A stretch of 64,000 nucleotides of DNA from Vibrionaceae bacterium (GCA_018222805.1 JAAEZQ010000003.1:124001-188000), one strand, 5' to 3'. Numbered from the stretch's first letter, positions 26,799-36,282 are shown. Numbers and translations: made by a program. The notes: generated by a model from the sequence alone, not told the origin.

Positions 26799-27344
26799 AT
26801 GAATTTTCACATGATCACATCAGCACCTTGGGTCCTCTATCCAGAGATTGAAGAGGAAACAAGAAACAAATGGATTTTTCGTGAACCTAGGATCTCTGAT
26901 GGTGACGACATCTACAGCTTAATTGCTGACTGTCCGCCGTTAGATATGAATTCTTCTTATTGCAATTTCCTTCAGTCAACACATTTTAGTAAAACCAGTA
27001 TTCTGGTTGAATGCAATAAAGATATCGCCGGTTTCATATCGGGTTATCAGAAACCAGACGAACAAGAAGTGTTGTTTGTCTGGCAGGTTGCAGTTTCACC
27101 TCGTTACAGAGGTCACGGTTTAGCGTTTCGCATGCTAACAGAGCTTCTTACCAGAGAAAGCCTGAGTAGCGTGAAAATGGTAGAAACGACTATCACGGAA
27201 GACAACAAAGCCTCTTGGGCTTTATTCAAAAAGTTAGATGCGATGAACGGCAACTCTGGCCAAGTAAGCACATTTTTGGATGAAGATGCCCACTTTAAAG
27301 GCAAACACGATACAGAGTACTTGTATCGAATTCCCCTAAAATAA
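26799..27344 (+). CDS. ectA: L-2,4-diaminobutyrate acetyltransferase (ectoine synthesis)
   Basis: 181 residues, GNAT fold, acetyl-CoA signature VSPRYRGHGLAFRMLTELL; also WIFREPRISDGDDIYSLIAD and FISGYQKPDEQEVLFVWQVA as in other EctA proteins. It transfers acetyl from acetyl-CoA to the 4-amino group of diaminobutyrate, the second dedicated step of ectoine synthesis. The start is ambiguous: the ATG at 26799 is only 1 nt from AAGGA, while the ATG at 26811 (MITSAPWVLYPE) gives the N-terminus typical of Vibrio EctA. First gene of ectA-ectB-ectC-ask. Confidence 0.94.
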   Translation: MNFHMITSAPWVLYPEIEEETRNKWIFREPRISDGDDIYSLIADCPPLDMNSSYCNFLQSTHFSKTSILVECNKDIAGFISGYQKPDEQEVLFVWQVAVSPRYRGHGLAFRMLTELLTRESLSSVKMVETTITEDNKASWALFKKLDAMNGNSGQVSTFLDEDAHFKGKHDTEYLYRIPLK

Positions 27345-27380
27345 TCCTCTAATCTATAGGAATTAAAAAACGGTCTCATC

Positions 27381-28646
27381 ATGGATATTTTCAAAAAGCA
27401 GGAATCCAACGTACGCTCATATTCAAACAACTTTCCAGTCGTATTTCGCAAAGCGAAAGGTTGCTGGCTGGAAACAGAACAGGGCGAACGCTATTTAGAC
27501 TTCCTTGCTGGAGCGGGATCTCTAAATTACGGCCATAACAACCCTGTACTTAAGCAAGCATTACTTGAGTACATTGAAATGGACGGCATTACACATGGTC
27601 TAGATATGCACTCAGAAGCGAAAGCAACGTTTCTTGAAGCGCTGGACAACTACATTCTTAAGCCAAGAAAACTGGATTACAAAGTTCAGTTCACTGGGCC
27701 TACTGGTACAAACGCAGTGGAAGCTGCACTCAAGCTAGCGAAAAAAGTGACGGGCCGAAGCAGCATCGTCGCTTTCACCAATGGCTTCCACGGTTGTACA
27801 GCTGGCGCATTGGCGGCAACAGGTAACCAGCACCACAGACAAGGTAATGGTTCTAGCCTACATAACGTGTCTCGTATTCCGTTTGAAGGTTACGCAGGCG
27901 TTGATGGTTTGGCTCTGTTCGAAACCATGCTTAACGACAACTCAGCTGGTATGGACAAGCCTGCCGCTGTACTCCTTGAAACAGTACAGGGTGAGGGGGG
28001 CTTGAATGTCGCTTCAAACGAGTGGCTACAACGTCTAAGCAAAATTTGTAAAGCAAACGACATTCTTATGATTGTCGATGATATTCAGGCTGGTTGTGGA
28101 CGTACGGGTACGTTCTTTAGTTTTGAGCCATCAGGCATTCAGCCAGATATCGTAACCTTGTCAAAATCTATTGGTGGTTACGGTTTGCCAATGGCGGTCG
28201 TGCTTCTGAAACCAGAGCTTGACCAATGGAAACCAGGTGAGCACAACGGTACTTTCCGTGGTAACAACCACGCATTTATTACTGCCGCTAAAGCGCTTGA
28301 AATTTACTGGGCGAACGACGACTTTGAAACGCATATTAAGCAGTGTTCAGAAAGTGTAAGTAGCGTGATTGAACGTTGTGTGCGTCGATTCCCACAAATG
28401 TTCGTGCAGAAAAAAGGTCGCGGTATGATGGTTGGTATCGAGTGTAACAGTGGTGACCTGGCATCAGAAATTGCTAAATCGTGTTTTGACAGTGGCATGG
28501 TCATCGAGACTGCTGGCCCTGACGACGAAGTCGTTAAATTCTTCTGTCCACTAACGATTAGTGAGTCAGAGCTCGATCAAGGACTAAGCATTTTTGAAAA
28601 TGCAGTAGAAACCATTGCTGCAAAACACTTCAAACAAGCATCTTAA
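27381..28646 (+). CDS. ectB: Diaminobutyrate-2-oxoglutarate transaminase
   Basis: 421 residues, class III PLP aminotransferase. The PLP-binding features are GPTGTNAVEAALKLA, MIVDDIQAGCGRTG and the lysine in TLSKSIGGYGLPMA. EctB converts aspartate semialdehyde to L-2,4-diaminobutyrate using glutamate, the first step of ectoine synthesis. It follows ectA by 36 bp. The full family length is present and the gene is intact. Confidence 0.95.
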   Translation: MDIFKKQESNVRSYSNNFPVVFRKAKGCWLETEQGERYLDFLAGAGSLNYGHNNPVLKQALLEYIEMDGITHGLDMHSEAKATFLEALDNYILKPRKLDYKVQFTGPTGTNAVEAALKLAKKVTGRSSIVAFTNGFHGCTAGALAATGNQHHRQGNGSSLHNVSRIPFEGYAGVDGLALFETMLNDNSAGMDKPAAVLLETVQGEGGLNVASNEWLQRLSKICKANDILMIVDDIQAGCGRTGTFFSFEPSGIQPDIVTLSKSIGGYGLPMAVVLLKPELDQWKPGEHNGTFRGNNHAFITAAKALEIYWANDDFETHIKQCSESVSSVIERCVRRFPQMFVQKKGRGMMVGIECNSGDLASEIAKSCFDSGMVIETAGPDDEVVKFFCPLTISESELDQGLSIFENAVETIAAKHFKQAS

Positions 28647-28661
28647 TAAGGAAAATTAATC

Positions 28662-29048
28662 ATGATTGTTAGAACACTCGAAGAGTGTCGCAACAGTGAG
28701 CGACGTGTAGTTTCAGATACTTGGGAAAGTGTCCGTATGTTGTTGAAAGACGACAAGATGGGTTTTTCTTTCCATATCACGACTATTTACGAAGGTACGG
28801 AAACACACATCCACTACAAAAATCACTTAGAATCTGTTTTTTGTATGAGTGGTGAAGGTGAAATTGAAGTGGTAGGTGGTGAAACCTATCCAATTAAACC
28901 AGGTACACTGTACATTCTGGATAAAAACGACGAGCACTACCTAAGAGCATATAAAAACAAAGAAATGGTAATGGCGTGCGTATTTAACCCACCTATCACA
29001 GGTGCTGAAGTACACGATGAGAACGGCGTGTATCCTCTTGTTGACTAA
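28662..29048 (+). CDS. ectC: L-ectoine synthase
   Basis: 128 residues, a small cupin ([20 protein letters not shown], then [18 protein letters not shown]). EctC closes the ring of N4-acetyl-diaminobutyrate to give ectoine, using an iron-containing cupin site; the metal-binding Glu, Tyr and His residues of the family appear present (LESVF, TLYIL, DEHYL). SD AAGGAAAATTAATC. It lies 15 bp after ectB. No ectD hydroxylase gene follows, so the product should be ectoine and not 5-hydroxyectoine. Confidence 0.95.
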   Translation: MIVRTLEECRNSERRVVSDTWESVRMLLKDDKMGFSFHITTIYEGTETHIHYKNHLESVFCMSGEGEIEVVGGETYPIKPGTLYILDKNDEHYLRAYKNKEMVMACVFNPPITGAEVHDENGVYPLVD

Positions 29049-29063
29049 AGCGAAATAGTCACT

Positions 29064-29085
29064 GTGAGGTGGGTTTCCACCTCAC
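29064..29085 (+). repeat. Hairpin between ectC and ask
   Basis: GTGAGGTGG (29064-29072), 4-nt loop, CCACCTCAC (29077-29085). It is followed by ATTTCAATTCTCTC and not a clean T-run. It could partially terminate or protect the ectABC message and so lower expression of the aspartokinase gene. Confidence 0.6.
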
Positions 29086-29140
29086 ATTTCAATTCTCTCT
29101 TCTTTATTACTTTTAAGTTACCAATCAAAAAAGGCTTATC

Positions 29141-30565
29141 ATGACTTTTACCGTAGAAAAAATCGGCGGTACTTCAATGACAGCATTTGATGCTGTTCTA
29201 GACAATATTATTCTTCGTCCCAAAACACCATACAACCGAGTTTTCGTTGTATCGGCTTACGGTGGTATGACTGACGCGCTATTAGAATGTAAAAAAACCA
29301 GCAAAGCGGGCGTATACCAACTAGTTGCTAAGCGCGACGACACATGGGAAGAAGCGTTGGCATACGTAGAAAACCGTATGTTACTGACAAACGAGAATAT
29401 TTTCGCCGATCCAATGAATCGAATGCGAGCGGATAAGTTCATTCGATCTCGTATCTCAGAAGCGAAAAACTGTATCGCTAATATCCTGGAGACTTGTCAG
29501 TACGGCCAGTTTTCACTGCGTCACTACTTGCCTCAAATCCGCGAGTTTCTTTCTTCAATTGGTGAAGCGCACAGTGCTTACAACACCGCATTGAAACTGA
29601 AAAATATGGGCATAAACGCGAAGTTCGTTGATTTGTCTGGCTGGGATACGACAGAGCCACAAACTCTTGATGAATCGATTAGTGAAGCGTTCGCGGACAT
29701 CGATGTAACAAAAGAACTGCCTATTGTTACCGGTTATGCATATTGTAAAGAAGGCTTAATGCATACCTATGACCGCGGCTACAGTGAGATGACTTTCAGT
29801 CGTGTCGCTTCGATCACGAAAGCGGATTTAGCGATCATCCATAAAGAATACCACTTGAGTTCTGCTGACCCACGCGTCGTTGGCCCTGAGAAAGTATTGC
29901 CAATTGGCAGCACTAACTACGATGTAGCAGACCAGCTGGCTAACCTGGGAATGGAAGCTATCCACCCTAATGCTGCTGCGGGTTTGCGAGAAAGTGGTAT
30001 CGAACTGCAGATTAAAAACACATTTGAGCCTGAACATGAAGGTACTTTGATTTCTTCTGGTTACCGTCCAGAGGAAGACAAAGTGGAGATCATTGCCGGT
30101 AAACAGAAAGTGTTTGCGTTGCATCTGTTTGACCAAGCTATGGTCGGTAAGGTAGACAACGTAAGCTATGAGTTGATGGAAATCATCTCTGATGCACGCG
30201 TTACTTTGGTTGGTAAAGAAATGAACGCCAACTCGATTACTTACTACCTAGGCGGTAATGCTGACAGCTTGAACAAAGTTCTGTATAAAGCGGAAAAATG
30301 TTACCCGAAAGCGTCAATCAAAGGCCGTATGGTGGCGTTGATCTCAGCGATTGGTTCTCAGATCGACACCAACAAAACCTTGGCGAAAGGTGTACTGGCG
30401 CTAATGAATAGTGGTGTTACACCAGTCGCTCTACACTCATCACTACGTAATGTTAACGTCCAGTTCGTTGTGGGTGATAAAGAGTATCAACGAGCAATTT
30501 GCGCACTGCACGATGAGTTCTTCGAACCAGTGGAAAACGCTGAATCAATAGAAGACGTAGCGTAA
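29141..30565 (+). CDS. ask_ect: Ectoine-linked aspartate kinase
   Basis: 474 residues. Aspartokinase N-terminus VEKIGGTSMTAFDAVLDN and SAYGGMTDALLE, catalytic-region motifs YDRGYSEMTFSRVA and SSADPRVVGPEKVLPIG, then two ACT-type regulatory segments at the C-terminus (about 320-460; LMEIISDARVTLVGKEMN, SGVTPVALHSSLRNVNVQFV). It phosphorylates aspartate to feed aspartate semialdehyde into EctB. A dedicated isoenzyme in the ect cluster escapes feedback inhibition by lysine and threonine in other bacteria; that is family knowledge, not read here. It is separated from ectC by 92 bp with a hairpin. Confidence 0.92.
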   Translation: MTFTVEKIGGTSMTAFDAVLDNIILRPKTPYNRVFVVSAYGGMTDALLECKKTSKAGVYQLVAKRDDTWEEALAYVENRMLLTNENIFADPMNRMRADKFIRSRISEAKNCIANILETCQYGQFSLRHYLPQIREFLSSIGEAHSAYNTALKLKNMGINAKFVDLSGWDTTEPQTLDESISEAFADIDVTKELPIVTGYAYCKEGLMHTYDRGYSEMTFSRVASITKADLAIIHKEYHLSSADPRVVGPEKVLPIGSTNYDVADQLANLGMEAIHPNAAAGLRESGIELQIKNTFEPEHEGTLISSGYRPEEDKVEIIAGKQKVFALHLFDQAMVGKVDNVSYELMEIISDARVTLVGKEMNANSITYYLGGNADSLNKVLYKAEKCYPKASIKGRMVALISAIGSQIDTNKTLAKGVLALMNSGVTPVALHSSLRNVNVQFVVGDKEYQRAICALHDEFFEPVENAESIEDVA

Positions 30566-30591
30566 AACACATACTCAACAAGCCATGCTAC

Positions 30592-30615
30592 AAAGGAGCC
30601 TTTTTAGGCTCCTTT
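30592..30615 (+). terminator. Terminator of the ectoine operon
   Basis: AAAGGAGCC (30592-30600), loop TTTTTA, GGCTCCTTT (30607-30615). It lies just after the aspartokinase stop codon. Confidence 0.75.
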
Positions 30616-30708
30616 GCTGTTTCTACTTTACTGTGTTTAATTCGGCAATCGAAAAGCGGCTTAATTGAACGATAAGAAACGGGCTGTGTACGTTTGCTTA
30701 TTCACCCA

Positions 30709-31860
30709 TTAGCTTGAACTTTCTGTCACAACAGGTTTTGAATTACGTCTTGCTATCCAATACGCGATACCACCCCAGAACACTGCAAGCAGCCACAGGG
30801 CAGTCCAGTGTTTAGCCACTTGCTGCCATGTTGCCCCCATTTGATTTAAGGCGAGAAAGCCCTTGATTGCCCAAGTACTCGGGCTTAAATCTGTTATCCA
30901 AAGTAGGGGGCCGGGAATGGATTCTACTGGCCAAATGAATCCAGCAAGGAAGATAAGCGGCATTGAACTTACCAGTACGACTAAGGTGACCAACTCTCTT
31001 CGTGGTAACAGGTAACCAAGCCAGAAACCCAAACCACAGCAGCTTAAAAGAAAGGGCAAGAGTAATGTTAGTAGCTCGGTCGCTTTAGCGATGTGATTAA
31101 CACTTAATCGCTCAAAACTGGCTCCAAAATAATACGCACTAAGCAGAAAATAAATCGTGACAAAGATAAGCGTCCGCACCAGCAGCAATGAAGTGGTTGA
31201 TACTCGTGACCAGTAACCCCGTCCATGACGCTGTGATCCTGTTTGTAACCCAACCGCCATGATCAACGTTTGTTGTAAAATCAGTACGAAAACTGCAGGT
31301 ACCACGTATTGGATATAACCCATAGTGGGGTTAAAGGTCGGTTTCATATTGAGTTTTATCGCCGAGTAGTTGTGGCTGGCCATACTCAAAGGCACACCTT
31401 CAATCACGAGCTTACTGACTTTTACCTGCGCTCCTAACGTTCCGCCAGCTTGTGCTAGACCTTCTACGACTGTGCCATACACCAAAAAGTAAGAAGCGTC
31501 GGCCGCATAGGCTAGAGTAGGGCTTTTACCTAGCATCAAATCTCTATAGAAGTGCTCAGGAATCACTAAAAAACCAGTGATATCGCGGCTCAAAAAGGCT
31601 TGTTTGGCGTCTTCGATGGTATGTAACCTAGATACAATTTTTACCTGAGGTGTTGCATCAACCATACGCTCTAATTTCAGGCTGGTCTGGCTGCCATCCA
31701 AATTGACAACGGCAATCGCCTGCTCTCGTGGGGTTTGCTGTGTATAGGGCAGTGGGTAGAGGAATGAGTAAAACACCACACCACCGAAGACGGTTAGCGT
31801 CACGACAGGGTTGGTAAAAACTGAACGAATTTCCGCTTTAATCAGTTGCCAGAGTGTCAT
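30709..31860 (-). CDS. ABC-2 type permease (YhhJ/YbhR-like), second copy
   Basis: 383 residues: one N-terminal membrane helix (AEIRSVFTNPVVTLTVFGGV), a large periplasmic domain (about 45-170; REQAIAVVNLDGSQTSLKLE) and five or six C-terminal helices containing LIFLAGFIWPVESIPG and LSPSTWAIKGFLALNQMG. This is the ABC2_membrane_3 architecture of E. coli YhhJ and YbhS/YbhR. It overlaps the first permease gene by 4 nt (ATGA). It probably forms a heterodimer with that protein, receiving its energy from an ATPase encoded elsewhere; none is seen in this cluster. Confidence 0.85.
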   Translation of the reverse strand: MTLWQLIKAEIRSVFTNPVVTLTVFGGVVFYSFLYPLPYTQQTPREQAIAVVNLDGSQTSLKLERMVDATPQVKIVSRLHTIEDAKQAFLSRDITGFLVIPEHFYRDLMLGKSPTLAYAADASYFLVYGTVVEGLAQAGGTLGAQVKVSKLVIEGVPLSMASHNYSAIKLNMKPTFNPTMGYIQYVVPAVFVLILQQTLIMAVGLQTGSQRHGRGYWSRVSTTSLLLVRTLIFVTIYFLLSAYYFGASFERLSVNHIAKATELLTLLLPFLLSCCGLGFWLGYLLPRRELVTLVVLVSSMPLIFLAGFIWPVESIPGPLLWITDLSPSTWAIKGFLALNQMGATWQQVAKHWTALWLLAVFWGGIAYWIARRNSKPVVTESSS

Positions 31861-33023
31861 ACGATCTCCTGGTGGTGTGTACGGAGTGCGGCTTTACGGT
31901 GTTTGTGAACTAACGCTGCAGTTAATAACAAAGGAACGATGTACCCGATCATTGTCCATAACGAGCCCAGAGATTGAGCGGCTGGCGACCCATAACTTGC
32001 TTGGCCCACTTGAACTTCGATGTAATGACTAATTGGTAATAAGGAGCGCCAAGCCGTAGCGAGCGTATTCATGTCTGTTACCGGAAAGGTGATGCCCATA
32101 AATGCAAAACTTGGCGCAGTGAACGCACCAGCAAAACTCATTGCCCGAGCAGGATCCATAGAGAGAAAGAAAAACAGTGCACCCATAATAATACAGGCGA
32201 TAACAGTCACCAGTTGCGCCAGTAATACAACAATTACACTGCCTTCCATCGGCCAGTCCAGCAGAACATAAAACCAGTAGATAAACAGCGCGCCTTGAAA
32301 CAGAAACACGGGGATGTAACAACCTAGAATGGAAGCCAATCTTAGACAGGGTTTTTCGCCTAAAAACTGAAACCCATTTTTGTCGCCATAAATACGAAAA
32401 TGAGCGCCAAGAATTAAAATCGTACTTACTACGATACAAATTTGCCAGATAGCGGGCACGATAGCCGTCACCAGAAACTGTGCATAGTTGGTATTGCGAT
32501 TAAAAAGCGCAGTAATTTGTGTCGACACAGGCACTGCCTGTCCGAGAGCAGCAAGTGAAGTTATATTGCCTTTGGAGAGGTTAGCCATGGTTTGCAATTG
32601 CGCATCAAAATAGCCTTGAGTTTGTGCAACGGCGGAATTAATTAATTTAGCAACCAGAATATATTGGCTGTTAAAAAATACTGACAGCTGGGGCTGACGA
32701 TGTTGCAGAATGTCTTGATCGAATTGAGGAGGAATGACGGCGTAAGCGTAAATGTCCCCTTCAATCATGGCATTTTTTGCATCGGTTGCACTAACGTAAT
32801 GGTAATCCACTGACAAAGTCGAAGAGGCATCGAAGGACTGGATTAATTTTCGTGAAAGCTGCGAGTGCTGCATGTCCACGATACCGATGGGCAAATCGCG
32901 TGCAATGCCAGCAGAGAAGACTCCCCAAATGGTCAACGCGAGTAAAATAGGTATCCAAGTGAGGCAGGATAATAACCACTTATCGCGCCGTAGGATATGT
33001 CGTTGTGAAATATCTATTGTCAT
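31857..33023 (-). CDS. ABC-2 type permease, first copy
   Basis: 388 residues, same architecture as the downstream permease: N-terminal helix (LTWIPILLALTIWGVFSAGI), periplasmic domain (DLPIGIVDMQHSQLSRKLIQ), then a C-terminal membrane bundle with MGITFPVTDMNTLATAW and RSLLPISHYIEVQVGQAS. The two paralogous permeases plus HlyD and TolC make a three-layer exporter. It follows the HlyD gene by 23 bp and overlaps the next permease by 4 nt. The substrate is unknown; drugs, lipids or small molecules have been suggested for relatives. Confidence 0.85.
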   Translation of the reverse strand: MTIDISQRHILRRDKWLLSCLTWIPILLALTIWGVFSAGIARDLPIGIVDMQHSQLSRKLIQSFDASSTLSVDYHYVSATDAKNAMIEGDIYAYAVIPPQFDQDILQHRQPQLSVFFNSQYILVAKLINSAVAQTQGYFDAQLQTMANLSKGNITSLAALGQAVPVSTQITALFNRNTNYAQFLVTAIVPAIWQICIVVSTILILGAHFRIYGDKNGFQFLGEKPCLRLASILGCYIPVFLFQGALFIYWFYVLLDWPMEGSVIVVLLAQLVTVIACIIMGALFFFLSMDPARAMSFAGAFTAPSFAFMGITFPVTDMNTLATAWRSLLPISHYIEVQVGQASYGSPAAQSLGSLWTMIGYIVPLLLTAALVHKHRKAALRTHHQEIV

Positions 33024-33046
33024 AGCGTAAACTCTAGTGGCGGTGT

Positions 33047-34027
33047 TCAGAGTTCAACCACGACACTCATGCCCATGCGTAATTCAGTTTCTGGTTGAGT
33101 CGGTCTTGCTTCGACTTCGAACGTGCGTAAATCAAATCCTTGAGCAGAGTCTGTTGCGCGCCACGTGGCGAAGTCACCCATGACCGCAACATGCGTCACT
33201 TTAAATTCTACTTTCTTATCCAAAGCGGGTAAGTAGGCAAGAAACGTTGAGTCTTCGCTGAAGTACTGCAAAAGATCTTCACGTACATTGAGTGTTGCCC
33301 AAGCGTCTTGTGTATCTATAACCGTAACGACAGGGAACCCTTGTGGTGCAAGTTCACCACTTTGCAACAGAACCTGAGATACTTCCCCGTTAAACCAGCT
33401 GTGGATTTGAGTATCTTTCGCGTAAGCTTCAACTTCAGCAACCGCACCAGAAGCCATGCGGGCTTTTTCTGCCGCAGCTACTTTGGTTTCACTGCGTGCA
33501 CCTTCCTTTGCCATTTCGTACATTTGGAAAGCTGCACTTTTTGTGTATTTTGCTGCCTGCCATTGAGTTAACGCCTCATCGCGTTTTTGCTCTGCAACGA
33601 CCCCATCTTTATACAGATTATTGACTCGGTTGTAGGTTTTTTCCATCAGATTCGCGGCGGCCTGAGCCTTTAGCCATTGATCTTTTGCCGCTTGGATTTG
33701 TTGTTCGCGAGCACCTTTCTCCGCTTCTTGCGCTAAGGCATCTGCTGCTTTCTCTCCAGCTTTCGCTTGCTCTAATTTTGCGGCGATTTCTGGACTGTGG
33801 AGCGTGAATATAAGCTGGCCTTTTTCTACGTCATCTCCTTTACGCACCATAACTTGATCAATACGACCGGGTACTTTTGAAGAAATGCTGTACTGCTGCG
33901 CTTCAATCATACCTTGCAGACGAACTGGTTTTAGCTGATACGCCTGATAAAACTGGAAACCTACCCATGAGGCAACACCTAAAGCACAAAGTGATAATAA
34001 AACGGTTTTTAATGATTTTGCTGCCAT
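33047..34027 (-). CDS. HlyD-family membrane fusion protein
   Basis: 326 residues: N-terminal anchor helix (SLKTVLLSLCALGVASWVGF), a lipoyl-like half (GMIEAQQYSISSKVPGRIDQ, VRKGDDVEKGQLIFTLHSPE), a long alpha-hairpin (about 80-195, rich in Ala, Lys and Glu) and the second lipoyl/beta-barrel half (FNGEVSQVLLQSGELAPQGF). It links inner-membrane permeases to a TolC channel across the periplasm. It is located between the tolC-like gene (3 nt gap) and the permease genes, clearly one operon. Confidence 0.9.
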   Translation of the reverse strand: MAAKSLKTVLLSLCALGVASWVGFQFYQAYQLKPVRLQGMIEAQQYSISSKVPGRIDQVMVRKGDDVEKGQLIFTLHSPEIAAKLEQAKAGEKAADALAQEAEKGAREQQIQAAKDQWLKAQAAANLMEKTYNRVNNLYKDGVVAEQKRDEALTQWQAAKYTKSAAFQMYEMAKEGARSETKVAAAEKARMASGAVAEVEAYAKDTQIHSWFNGEVSQVLLQSGELAPQGFPVVTVIDTQDAWATLNVREDLLQYFSEDSTFLAYLPALDKKVEFKVTHVAVMGDFATWRATDSAQGFDLRTFEVEARPTQPETELRMGMSVVVEL

Positions 34028-34030
34028 GGT

Positions 34031-35446
34031 CTATCTAATCTCTTTAGAAGTTGAAACTGGGGTATATGCGGTGCTCTGATATTGTTGAAAGCTGTCAATT
34101 TCGCTACTTAATGCCAGTAACTTAGTCAAAGAGATAAGATAGCGGAATCTTGCTGCCGAACGTTGTGTTTCTATATTGGCGACATAGAGCTGTGCATCGA
34201 CAACATCAAGGGAAGATGAAAGGCCTTGAGTGAACGCTTTTTCCCGTAGATGCAAGTTTTCGTTTGCAAGCGCGATACTCGATTCCAGCCCTTGCACTTC
34301 ATCAATCGCTTGCTGTGCTTCCAGGTAGGTTTTCTGAACCAACAGTGATAAGTCTTGTTTCGCCTGAGACTTTAACGCATCGACTTGCGAAACTATGCTT
34401 TGAGCGGCTTTGGTTTTTTCACTTCGACCTGTGGACTCAATCAAAGGGACACTCACACCAACGCCGACTAACCAGTCGGGTTTCATTTGGCTTGCGAGAG
34501 AGTCGTCTTCATATAAGGTGTAGTCACCGTATAAAAAGACTTCGGGATAGTACTTACCTTTTTCCGCTTTGAGTAAGCTTCGTGCTTGTTTGTCTTTAGC
34601 ATCGAGAAGGTCTAAGCCTGGGTAGGTGAGTAATGTTTGCTCGATAAAGGCATGGAGTGGTGGAAGACTCGCGTTGATAAATAAGGATTCTGCTGGCTCA
34701 ACAGATTGCTTTTGGGCGAGTAGTTTTCCTAGTGCTGCTTCGGCAATGGTGAGATCACTTACGGCTTTGCGCGTTTCTACCGAGGCTTTATCGAGCGATG
34801 CCTCAGCTTGCAAACGTTCAACGCGGGCAATTTGCCCTTGCTCTTCCAGTTTAATCGCAAAATCCCGGTGTTTTCTCAAGCCTTGTTCCACCGCCCGACG
34901 AGTGTCCAGAACTTCTTTCGCGAGCACTACGGAAAAATAGTACTTCGATAGGTCTTCAAATCGCGCTTGTTGTTCCATCGCGAGTTGGCTTTTCGCTTCG
35001 TCGGTTTTACCTTCAGCGGCAGTCTGCGCGGCTGAGATACGACCACCAGTAAAAATAGGCCAGATTGCGCGGATCGAAGAAGAGAAAATATCCCGCTCGG
35101 TAATGGTAGATGTGGTGTTCGCTAATGTGCCTAATAGGTTTTGAAAGACAGGAGGAACCACAAGCTCTGTACCTGTGCTGTCGAAGATCTGTTTGCCGGA
35201 TAGGGTAACGTCTGTATCTAAACGCGTATAGTTTGCACCGAGAGAAACTTGCGGCAAATTGAGGTTGCCTGTTGCTTTCTCTTGATACTGGTAACTTTCT
35301 ACATTAGAACGTTGCGCTTTCAGAGAATAGTTGTTTTCTAACAGCATTTGCCATGCACTATCTAATGTTATAGGAGTGGAATGACAGGTAAAAGAAAGAG
35401 AGCTACTGATGAGAGCAAGTACCCAAAACTTTCCAGTTTGTTTCAT
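34031..35446 (-). CDS. TolC-family outer-membrane efflux protein
   Basis: 471 residues. A signal peptide (VLALISSSLSFTCHSTPITL) is followed by two OEP repeats with long helices: LDSAWQMLLENNYSLKAQRS, ISAAQTAAEGKTDEAKSQLA and VDAQLYVANIETQRSAARFR. TolC-family trimers form outer-membrane exit ducts. First gene of a four-gene export operon (tolC-like, hlyD-like, two permeases). The start at 35446 fits the signal peptide. Nothing in the sequence tells the exported compound. Confidence 0.9.
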   Translation of the reverse strand: MKQTGKFWVLALISSSLSFTCHSTPITLDSAWQMLLENNYSLKAQRSNVESYQYQEKATGNLNLPQVSLGANYTRLDTDVTLSGKQIFDSTGTELVVPPVFQNLLGTLANTTSTITERDIFSSSIRAIWPIFTGGRISAAQTAAEGKTDEAKSQLAMEQQARFEDLSKYYFSVVLAKEVLDTRRAVEQGLRKHRDFAIKLEEQGQIARVERLQAEASLDKASVETRKAVSDLTIAEAALGKLLAQKQSVEPAESLFINASLPPLHAFIEQTLLTYPGLDLLDAKDKQARSLLKAEKGKYYPEVFLYGDYTLYEDDSLASQMKPDWLVGVGVSVPLIESTGRSEKTKAAQSIVSQVDALKSQAKQDLSLLVQKTYLEAQQAIDEVQGLESSIALANENLHLREKAFTQGLSSSLDVVDAQLYVANIETQRSAARFRYLISLTKLLALSSEIDSFQQYQSTAYTPVSTSKEIR

Positions 35447-35536
35447 AGTGACTGCTTTGTTGTAGAGTATAAGCTCTAATATAGAGGAATAATTGTTTGA
35501 TGTTAAGTGATTAAAACGAGATAGCCGGGCTACAAC

Positions 35537-35567
35537 GGCGTCTAGTTAATATCTATCACCAGACGCC
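35537..35567. terminator. Inverted repeat between exporter operon and small ORF
   Basis: GGCGTCT (35537-35543) pairs with AGACGCC (35561-35567) across a 17-nt loop. It lies just after the 75-aa minus-strand gene. No T-run, so the terminator call is tentative. Confidence 0.4.
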
Positions 35568-35581
35568 AATTTAGCACAACT

Positions 35582-35809
35582 TTATTTTTGGCGCGGGCAG
35601 TGGAACTCGGCTCTCCACTCTAGTTGACGAGAGCCACACATTGTATTCAATAGATCCTTGCCACTCATTTGTGGGAATGACAGCAGCACTTTAAGCTCAG
35701 AGGTGCTACCTCCATTTTTTTCGTACGCGCGGACATGCGTAAAAGTTGAATACATATTTTCTGACAACATGGCCTTATTAAGGCAAATTCCAAAATTATC
35801 ACGTTCCAT
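35582..35809 (-). CDS. Small hypothetical protein (75 aa)
   Basis: I do not recognise this protein. It starts at an ATG (35809) preceded by GAAGGACCACCAAATA, so a ribosome site is possible though somewhat distant. The 75 residues are soluble (MERDNFGICLNKAMLSENMY, KVLLSFPQMSGKDLLNTMCG) with three cysteines and no membrane segment or known motif. It lies upstream of the tolC-like gene on the same strand but separated by a hairpin, so it is probably a separate unit. The gap 35810-36282 upstream is AT-rich and holds no other gene that I can support. Confidence 0.45.
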   Translation of the reverse strand: MERDNFGICLNKAMLSENMYSTFTHVRAYEKNGGSTSELKVLLSFPQMSGKDLLNTMCGSRQLEWRAEFHCPRQK

Positions 35810-36282
35810 TATTTGGTGGTCCTTCTAACTATAAAAACACCTCTGTTTATAGTTTTGCAGTGCTCAGATGGTGTTCAACTATTTGTCATATAGCAGTATT
35901 TCTTTCTAGTCATTTATATTCGAATGTACTGACAATTATGTTGAGCTCTTTATAGACTTTCGGTTTCACTTCTTTTTACGAGTGGCTCTGTTCGGCCTCC
36001 CTGATTAAAAATTATACGCTTGAAAGCATGATGGCGCTTTAAAAATCGACCCAATTGGCGTGATCAAATTCATATTTTCGAGTAAGCGTTATGTATTGTG
36101 TTGAATATAAAGAAATTACCGTTGTTTGGTGAATGGTGATACTTATATTTCATGTCGTCTATTATTTAACCACAAACTTCGCTGTTTGTTTGTGTTGTTC
36201 ACAGATTTGCCATCTGATAACAGTCTGGCTGTTAACTCAATGTTAACTTATTTAACTGGCGACGGTTGATGAGGAATGGATC

